From NCBI GenBank assembly GCA_035048485.1, contig CM068584.1, forward strand, positions 58,157,739-58,221,738: a stretch of 64,000 nucleotides of DNA. The letters are read 5' to 3'. Numbering within the stretch: the first letter of the stretch is position 1; each line of letters opens with the position of its first letter. Source of the stretch: Pteria penguin (lineage: Eukaryota > Mollusca > Bivalvia > Pterioida > Pteriidae). Below, piece by piece: positions 58,301 to 64,000 of this stretch. A program made the position numbers and the translations under genes. The notes under the pieces are model-generated. The model was not told where the DNA came from. It made no database searches and saw only the letters and a list, made by a program, of their open reading frames with translations.

Positions 58301-59397
58301 ACAGAATCCCAGATATATGATAAAAATTTAATTTAGGTTTAGTTTTCTGGTATGAATACATTGGGAAGAAACAAATTTACTGGTCTGATAACATTTTATT
58401 ATTATCAACAATATGTTAAATTTTAATGTTGAGACAGATTAACTTGAAAAGAATGTTCTTCACAATCTTCATGAGAATATCATTTTTCTCCACAGTTGAG
58501 TCTTTCATAGAGGCTACCAGGTATCTACTAAGTCAGGGTGTGTCATATGTACTAAGTCAGGATTTCTGTCAGGATCCTTTAGAAGAACATTTTGGCCGTC
58601 AAAGAGGTCTAGGCTCCCGTCACGAAAATCCAACTCTACATCAGTTTAGGTTTGAAGACTATATGACAAAACATAGTTGTCATAAGACAACATAGCTCAC
58701 CTATACAGGTTTTTGATAGTAAAAAGGCAAAAATATCCAAGGTCAAAGTCACAAAAAAAGGTTTTGTCACAAGGTATCCATGTGTGAAATATCTAAGCTC
58801 TATCTCCAATAGTTCAAAAGTTATAGCCCAGGTTAAAGTTTAATTCACTGACGACAATGCCGGTGGTATGACTTTAGCTCTCTGTACTTTCGTCCCGCCG
58901 AGCTAGAAATTATTGCAAACATGATACAGATATAAATCTCATGTCAATAGTCTAGATTAGAATGTGATATCAATCTGTAAAAAATTGACAATTTCGGTTG
59001 TCCAATGTACATGTATTCCTAAATTAACATTTGGAATCTGTTGCACCTAGCAACTATATGGATAGGGGTATTCATGTCAAATTATGATTGGATACATGGT
59101 TACCAAACTTCCATCTTTAAAGTAAAATATAAAAGAAATTGGTGTCACATGACACATTTTTACCTGCATATTAAATATGTTTGGCATCAAATGATAATTT
59201 CCCATGATTCAAAATAGTAATTAGTCAGTTTCATAAAAATAAATATTGAACTTTATTTCAGTTACCAAGAAAACAAATTGCAAATGCAAAGAAGTCTGGC
59301 TTTCAACTTTGTTCCAAAAGGCAATACAGCTGGCAGAAATGGTGAAAAAAGATCAACAACAATTTCAAACAGTCTTAAGAAAACAAGACGTCATTAA
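52392..59397 (+). CDS. P-element/THAP9-like transposase, 12 exons, ~855 residues
   Basis: Exons: 52392-52630, 53015-53109, 53865-54078, 55054-55785, 56005-56160, 56496-56666, 56913-57122, 57272-57415, 57779-57965, 58154-58285, 58496-58649, 59262-59397; all borders GT/AG. Exon 1 is a THAP zinc finger (CCVVGC, SYFGFPKGPEQAKW, HICSIHF). Exon 4 has CX2C pairs, a coiled coil and GMRWHPMMIRYAIYLQ. Catalytic region: LLHDGMKIKADLVYDK (Asp ~444), SSTSDKASPNQRLYRIH (Asp ~543), FFSDVPHLVKTIQNNIEK, FFDCLNVRSL, and SQDFCQDPLEEHFG (Glu ~788). It ends GNTAGRNGEKRS and KKTRRH-stop. Four one-base indels (A-runs at 52440-52447 and 55087-55093, near 57810, near 58200) break the frame; correcting each makes every exon phase consistent and no stops remain. 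Likely excises and inserts the element. Confidence 0.92.
53351..53523. mobile_element. hAT-like MITE in intron 2 of the P-type transposase
   Basis: Left end GGCAGACCTAGAAATTTTGA and right end CCCTATTGGATCGGCCAATG are inverted relatives of the GGCGGATCTAG ends seen at 27693 and 31649. Contains AAGAATCTCAAAGGAGGGG, also seen in the MITE at 54643. Confidence 0.5.
53632..53682. mobile_element. 51-bp foldback flanked by a perfect 9-bp direct repeat
   Basis: CATCCTCACACTGTCAAGG (53632-53650) and the inverse of CATCCTCACAATGTCAAGG (53664-53682) pair at 18 of 19 positions around a 13-base loop. AGGGAGGGC stands directly on both sides (53623-53631 and 53683-53691), as a target duplication would. It lies in intron 2 of the P-type transposase. 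No coding capacity. Confidence 0.75.
54102..54487. mobile_element. hAT-like MITE with poly-G/poly-C in intron 3
   Basis: Starts CAGAGTGGCGAAGCTCCGCC and ends near CTGTCCTACGCCCTTTTAG, with runs of 12 G and 19 C just inside, plus matching TGGGGGAAGGGGG and CCCCCTTCCCAC blocks. This is the pattern of the CAGTGGCGTAGG class of hAT MITEs. Target duplication unclear. Confidence 0.55.
54643..54970. mobile_element. hAT-like MITE with GGATCCAG end in intron 3
   Basis: Left end CAGGGGTGGATCCAGCTTTT followed by 14 G; right end decayed (CCCCTCCTTCCTGTAAACCA). Shares internal TATAGGAATCTCAAAAAGGG with the MITE at 53351. Confidence 0.5.
58725..58905. repeat. GGTCAAAGTCACAAA-type interspersed repeat in intron 11
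   Basis: AAGGTCAAAGTCACAAAAAA, TTTTGTCACAAGGTATCCAT, GAAATATCTAAGCTCTATCT and AGTTCAAAAGTTATAGCCCA. Same family as 40680-40875. Confidence 0.6.
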
Positions 59398-59412
59398 TCT
59401 TACTTTTTGTTC

Positions 59413-61547
59413 TTACTGATTTATCTGTTTTTGGAGAGAGATTTGTTTTCGACTGGTTTTTGTTTTCATTAGATATCTCTCCAGGGTCTGTCTACACTTG
59501 GCATTGCATCTGACATGAAAAAAGATGGATAACAAATACAATAATACTTTCTCATGGGACATATCCGATTCTATGCTGTATGTACAGTTATAGAAAATAT
59601 CTAAAATATTGTTGTTATTGCATATTGTATCTTGAAATGACTGTAACCTGCCAGTTGGCAATGACTCCACCAAACAAGAGCTCCTAAATTCAGTTTCTAT
59701 GAGTACAAAGAAAGGAATGATGCTCGACACTGGCTGAACTAACCCACCTCTTGATTTAACAGATATCATTTTAGAATTGCCATTATTATCAATAAGTTTA
59801 TCAACAATCTTCAAACACGAAGATTCTGAGCTGAAGGTTTTGTTTGCAGCGAAATAAGACAAATCCAGCGATATAAATTATTATATCAACTTCATCTGTG
59901 GTCAGATCTGTTGGTTGTATCAAGGCAGCAGATGGCATAGGCATGTTTATTCTTATCAGTTCTTCTGCAATTTGAAGGCAAAGTAGTGAGGATAGTGGTG
60001 GTGACGAAATTATATGCTTGATGGCAGAATGAAAAATTGAGCTTGATTCCTGGTACAGCCTCCAAGACTGTTCTCCTATTGCTGCAGAAAATATCCCTCC
60101 TTGAATAATTTTGTTAATTCCACTTAGGCAGGATGTTAGCTCTGCAACTGAAAAGATAACATTTTCATAAGCTGATTACGTCACAAGTTTACAATTTACT
60201 ACATAGACAACACATTTACTTCAGAATGTCTGGTTTGTAATCCCTTATTTAACAATCTAATTCGAATATCACATTCATAAGTGTTGTCAGATATATCATA
60301 CATTACAATACACTAAAAATGTACAAACAGTTTTTTTAAACTACATATATTATGTACAATTGATGAATTTATGAACAGAAAGAAAATAAATGAAACAGTC
60401 GATTGCCTGTTAACTGTAACTCCTTCCTTGTGCTATTTCTTACATGATGACAATACACATGGATTACTGATGAAGTAATTGCAACAAATGATAAAGTACA
60501 TGAAAAGCTTGATTTTATTTACAAGTCATATTCAGCACTTGTATCAGTAGCCACAAATGGAAACTAAAAATGAAGCATGCAGATGATTGACAACTGAAAA
60601 TAGAAATAAAACTTAAAAGTCATGCATAAATCAAATGAAGTTGATATATTATACATTTCAGATATTAAAACATATACATTTAAATAAAAGTAATTGTAAA
60701 CTATATATCCAAGTTGATAGAGTAAGTTTCAGTAATGTTTCATTATAACCTCCCTCCCCTCTCACCCCTAACATCTCCCCAACTCTCACCCTGCCACTCC
60801 TTTATGTCTATGGATGGACAGAGATATCCCTCCCCCTGGGCATCATGCCTCATTATTTTTCATGTTTTAAAATATTAAATAAAAGTATAAGACCATATCC
60901 CATGGCATTCTATATTTTTCTTTCCTTTCTCAACCCTCCTGTCCCCATGCCCCTGTCCAGACCCTTTCTTCTGCCCTGGCCTCTCACCTGTCCCATCCCA
61001 GATAGCATAGGCTAGACCATTATAATAGAGGACTAGTTATGATTGAAAACTTACTGTCCACTGAATCCAGATGACACCTTATTGTTTCTGGTAAACATTC
61101 GTCTCCCTGGATTGCCTTTACCACACGCTGCATAACTTCTGTACTTAAATATGATAATTTCCTACTCAGAGATGGTGCAGCCGTTGTCGTAGGAGTCAAA
61201 GGCACTTCGTCCAAGTCGATCTCCTGATATCCGATATAAAGGATCAAATTGTGTTATCGTATTTATTATGTTAATGTTTGAATCAAAATTATTGGCCAAA
61301 TTATTTATTTTATAGCCCCTGTGCCAGGAGTTATATTTATAACAAAATTATTCAAGTCTAAAAATAAAATGAAACTCGGAAGTCGAAAGCGAAAGTCACG
61401 AACTAAAACACTCTAAATATACAGATTTATCACGTTTACATTCAAAATAGACTTCAATTTAAACCATTTTATGTGAAAGAAGTAATCTAAAAGTATTCTT
61501 ACCGACAAAACAGTTCTGATCTCCTGATTTTCCTCGTTATCTCCCAT
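59413..61547 (-). CDS. Companion gene encoding a P-type C-terminal module, 3 exons
   Basis: Exons: 61547-61503 (MGDNEENQEIRTVLS), 61223-61055 (acidic, then LSRKLSYLSTEVMQRVVKAI) and 60147-59413; GT/AG borders, phases 0 and 1. About 315 residues. The last exon is mostly helical (CLSGINKIIQGGIFSAAIGE, LQIAEELIRINMPMP), then VDIIIYIAGFVLFRC and, after one single-base shift near 59848, LKIVDKL and VKSRGGLVQPVSSIIPFFVL. The YIAGF...RGGL-x-P pair closes the catalytic fold in P, THAP9 and related transposases. Here it is a separate, oppositely transcribed gene whose stop lies 15 bp from that of the transposase. No DDE residues of its own. Function as a partner of the transposase is inference. Confidence 0.78.
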
Positions 61548-61669
61548 TCTGTTTGGTCAACGGACAGATTATCTTTAGATTAGCTTAAATAAGAGTTATC
61601 GTTCTTTAGAGTGCCGTAACTGCCGGTGATGGCGTTGCAAAATACATAACATATTTTCCCGCCATACGT

Positions 61670-61699
61670 AGTCGGCGGTCCCTTTCCTTTATGTCTATG
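61670..61699 (-). repeat. Right terminal inverted repeat of the P-type element
   Basis: 29 of 30 bp identical to the left arm in inverted orientation. The start codon of the minus-strand gene lies about 120 bp inside, so each gene starts at the same distance from its own end. Confidence 0.93.
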
Positions 61700-61701
61700 A
61701 A

Positions 61702-63165
61702 AAGACCCAGATTACATTGTTGGAAGTAGTGGTGAAGAACCCGGTGATAGTGAAGTGAATGATGATGATGATAAGGAGGAGGAAGATGCTATGTCAGAAA
61801 TCTATGAATGGAATCTCAGCAATATTGATAAAGTTTTGGAAGAATGTGAAGAATCTGATAAAATTGACAATGCTCAAATAAATGAAAAGGACATACTCAT
61901 ACCTGTAACCATTAAATTATCAACACATGATACAGATGATCTTAACTTGGAAGATCTGCCATGCAAAAGAGCAGGACTAGATGACAAAGACTGTATCTTT
62001 GATGAGAAATTTCCCAAAATCTTCATAAAAAAATTTAACAAAGGAGAATGATAAATCCAAACATAACAGAGTTTATGATTGCATGCATGCCCGTTTATAT
62101 TGCTGTAAAATGTACACTAACATTCAAAGTCACTTAGAACGTAGACATTGTAATCAAGAGCAAATGAAATACATAAGGAGACTTAAAGACCTTAGAGCAA
62201 CAGAAACAGATAAGGAGAAATTAAAAGAATTAAACATTAAACTAAACAAAGAAATAACATTGGTAAGAAACAAAGGAAATTACCTGCATAATATGAAAGT
62301 CATAAAACACAATGCAGGAGAATTTCTACTACCAAGAAGAACTCCTGGATCATTTAAGTTAAATGATTATGGTCCATGTCCTAATTGTAATGGATGGTTA
62401 AATCTGAATAAATCCCTTACAAATCATCAGAAATCCTGCCCAGCAAGACGTGATGAGGAATGTTCAAACCAAGAAAAGTTTTTCCGTCCATGAAAAAGGA
62501 TAACACTGCAGATATTGCCATGTCTGACAATCTCATTCAAGCATTAGGAGATACTTGGTTTCTAAAAAATATAGATAACAAAAGAAAAAGAAAATACTAT
62601 GCCAGTTTCCATATGAGATTAGCTGCACGCCTCCTTTATACTTTTAGAAAAACAACTGGCAAAGAATCCACCATGAGCGAAATGTTAATCCCTGCAAATT
62701 TTGATACAGTAATTAACTGTGCTATTACGATTTGCTCAGTATCTGAGAATGAAGATCTTAAACATCCAAGTACAGCTGTAAACGCTGGTTTTGATATGCG
62801 TCTCATGTCATCTAAGAAAGGATTAGCAATAAAATTAGGCAATCAAAGCTTAAAAAGAGAAGCAAAAGAGTTTATAACTCTCATGAAACATGAATGAAGC
62901 GTGAAAGTTAACAAACTGGCGAGGTATATACTTTCAGAGAGACAGTTTAATAAGAGAAAAGAACTTCCACATCATGAAATATTGTTACTGTGTCCTCATT
63001 TCTGGTGGAAAAACTTCAGACTTTGGACCTTAATCCAGCAACTGCAGATAGTGTTAAGTTCAGACAAACAGCAATGATGATTGAGGCTCGACTTCTGCTG
63101 TATAATCGTTGAAGACCTGGTGAATTTGAGGCTCTATGGGAGATAACTAAACAAATTTCTTAATA
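61702..63165 (+). pseudogene. Crypton-associated-type zinc-finger protein, broken
   Basis: Starts right at the edge of the P-type element with an acidic region (DDDDKEEEDAMSEIYEWN), then Cys/His pairs (HLERRHCNQEQ near 62130; YGPCPNCNGWLNLNKSLTNH and a CPARR near 62370-62450), a helical region, and LKHPSTAVNAGFDMRLMSSK near 62760. After 62896 the frame is broken but continues as VKVNKLARYILSERQFNKRK and RLLLYNR to about 63160. As I know it, this series precedes a tyrosine-recombinase-like domain in fish and mollusc proteins related to Cryptons; that domain is not present. Breaks: an extra base in the A-run at 62027-62033, a shift near 62465, TGA in place of Trp at 62894, more shifts near 63000. 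Identity with the Crypton group is tentative. Confidence 0.5.
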
Positions 63166-63169
63166 AATG

Positions 63170-64000
63170 TATATTATAGACCTTTTTCTTTTAACTGTGG
63201 GGTTGTAATTTTGCTTACTTCTGAGTAGCAGCGTGATGTCATAACAGCTCAACTGTCTGAATTTTGTTACATTTGATTGTCTTTCATGTGAAAATTGGTC
63301 AAAATGAAACCCTGGAGTAGGGAGGCCCAAACACTTTCCTTAAAAACACATGAGATACACTTTTTAGATACCTATAAATAATTTACTTGTATCACAATAT
63401 ACCAAAAAATAAGTAAGTTACTAAGCATATTTTATAGTCAACAAACTCTGAAAATTTCATCGGTTTATCTCGAGTACTTTACAAGATATGAGGATTTGAA
63501 AATGGACAATATTGCATTTTCACACCTTTTTCAAGCAAATGAAAATGCACAATCTCGCAGTTTTATGAGTGTATAATTTAATCAGTTATGCATAAAATTT
63601 GTGATTTATTTATATTAATCTACTTTATGTACTACAGGTATTACGAAAAAAGATAAAACATTGGTTGTAAGTCTTATTATCTCAAATATAATCTCTTAAA
63701 CTTGACGAAGAATGCTTTTTTACTTTGATGAAAATGACGAAGTCCAAATGTCCAAGGTCATTTTTCTAAAAACTTATACAAGGATTCATAATAATGTAAA
63801 AACTTATTTAAAATGGTTACTTATAAGGATATTTGAAGGAATTTCGATTGTATGACAAAAAATAAGCTCTTTATAAGCAAAAACATTTTTACCTAAATCA
63901 GGGGCGGGTAACTCTTTTAACAAATGCGAAAAATATCACATACCTTTTAATTTATCATAGTATAGCTTAGTTTTTTATATTAATCTACTATATGTATTAT
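63170..64000. other. No recognised gene; short direct repeat
   Basis: AT-rich. A TATATTAATCTACT motif followed by TATGTA occurs at about 63610 and 63978, about 370 bp apart, suggesting a diverged tandem duplication at the window edge. No coding frame continues from the broken gene. Confidence 0.5.

Larger units (their letters stand above)
52253..61699. mobile_element. 9.4-kb P/THAP-type DNA transposon with two convergent genes
   Basis: Ends: CATAGACATAAAGGAAAGG at 52253 and its inverse at 61699. The 30-bp arms differ at one position. Beyond the arms, a second inverted pair (GCAACGC ... TCACCGGCAGTTACG, about 52328-52351 and 61618-61640) is conserved. Inside are a 12-exon THAP transposase (+) and a 3-exon gene (-) with a P-type C-terminal module. 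No target duplication is evident: the 8 bp outside are ACCATGAG and AAAAGACC. Introns 2 and 3 hold nested hAT-like MITEs. At 9.4 kb it is about three times the 2.9-kb Drosophila P element, mainly because of introns. Confidence 0.9.

Noticed and set aside
52245..61707. 8-bp target duplication of the P-type element
   Set aside because: ACCATGAG and AAAAGACC share nothing convincing; no shift of the boundary by a few bases yields a match.

Overview
The window looks like intergenic or intronic DNA of an AT-rich metazoan genome, most likely a lophotrochozoan and probably a bivalve mollusc. The reasons are spliceosomal introns with GT/AG borders inside several transposase genes, an RNA-polymerase-III-type tRNA-derived SINE, a LINE/SINE pair sharing one 3' tail, BEL/Pao, DIRS/Ngaro-like, mariner, hAT and P/THAP elements, and intron repeats (GGTCAAGGTCA... 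and GACAGACAGACA types) that I associate with bivalves. I see no confident single-copy host gene: almost everything that can be named is a mobile element, often nested.

Layout. 2.0-2.6 kb: a decayed Cys-rich ORF. 2.97-5.39 kb: a 5'-truncated LINE (reverse transcriptase plus RNase H) with a perfect 17-bp target duplication. 6.2-7.1 kb: an inverted-repeat unit. 8.1-9.3 kb (-): BEL/Pao gag remnant. 10.4-14.7 kb: ORF fragments and SINE copy 1. 17.9-20.0 kb: a BEN-like exon, a hairpin and Cys/zinc-finger ORFs. 19.98-21.84 kb: a TIR element with TCCGTGATGTAAC subterminal repeats. 21.9-22.2 kb: SINE 2. 22.46-23.78 kb: a dead mariner. 26.7-27.3 kb: a ~200-bp tandem repeat. 27.69-30.62 kb: an hAT-type element holding a hAT dimerisation exon, an OTU-protease-like exon, an unusual inverted-repeat element and SINE 3. 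31.65-36.2 kb: a small hAT-like MITE, microsatellites, a LINE 3' end and a zinc-finger/family-B DNA polymerase gene cut by that LINE. 38.79-44.05 kb (-): a spliced DDE-type transposon, nearly intact, that I cannot place in a named superfamily. 44.4-47.5 kb: a LINE tail and a DIRS/Ngaro-like retroelement (SGNH hydrolase, gag-like, RT). 48.6-51.5 kb: tandemly duplicated repeats. 52.25-61.70 kb: a 9.4-kb P/THAP-type transposon. 61.7-63.2 kb: a broken gene resembling Crypton-associated proteins.

How parts work together. The P-type element is the centrepiece: a 12-exon THAP transposase on + and a 3-exon gene on - that converge with their stop codons about 15 bp apart. The - gene encodes what looks like the C-terminal module of P/THAP9 transposases, so the transposase may act as two polypeptides. 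The LINE and SINE copies share the same 3' end, which implies that this LINE family moves the SINE. Several coding regions are open except for single-base insertions, often in runs of seven or eight A/T, so they may be intact genes with homopolymer assembly errors; this matters for judging what is alive.

Limits: all family calls rest on motif recognition by eye; no database search or alignment was run.
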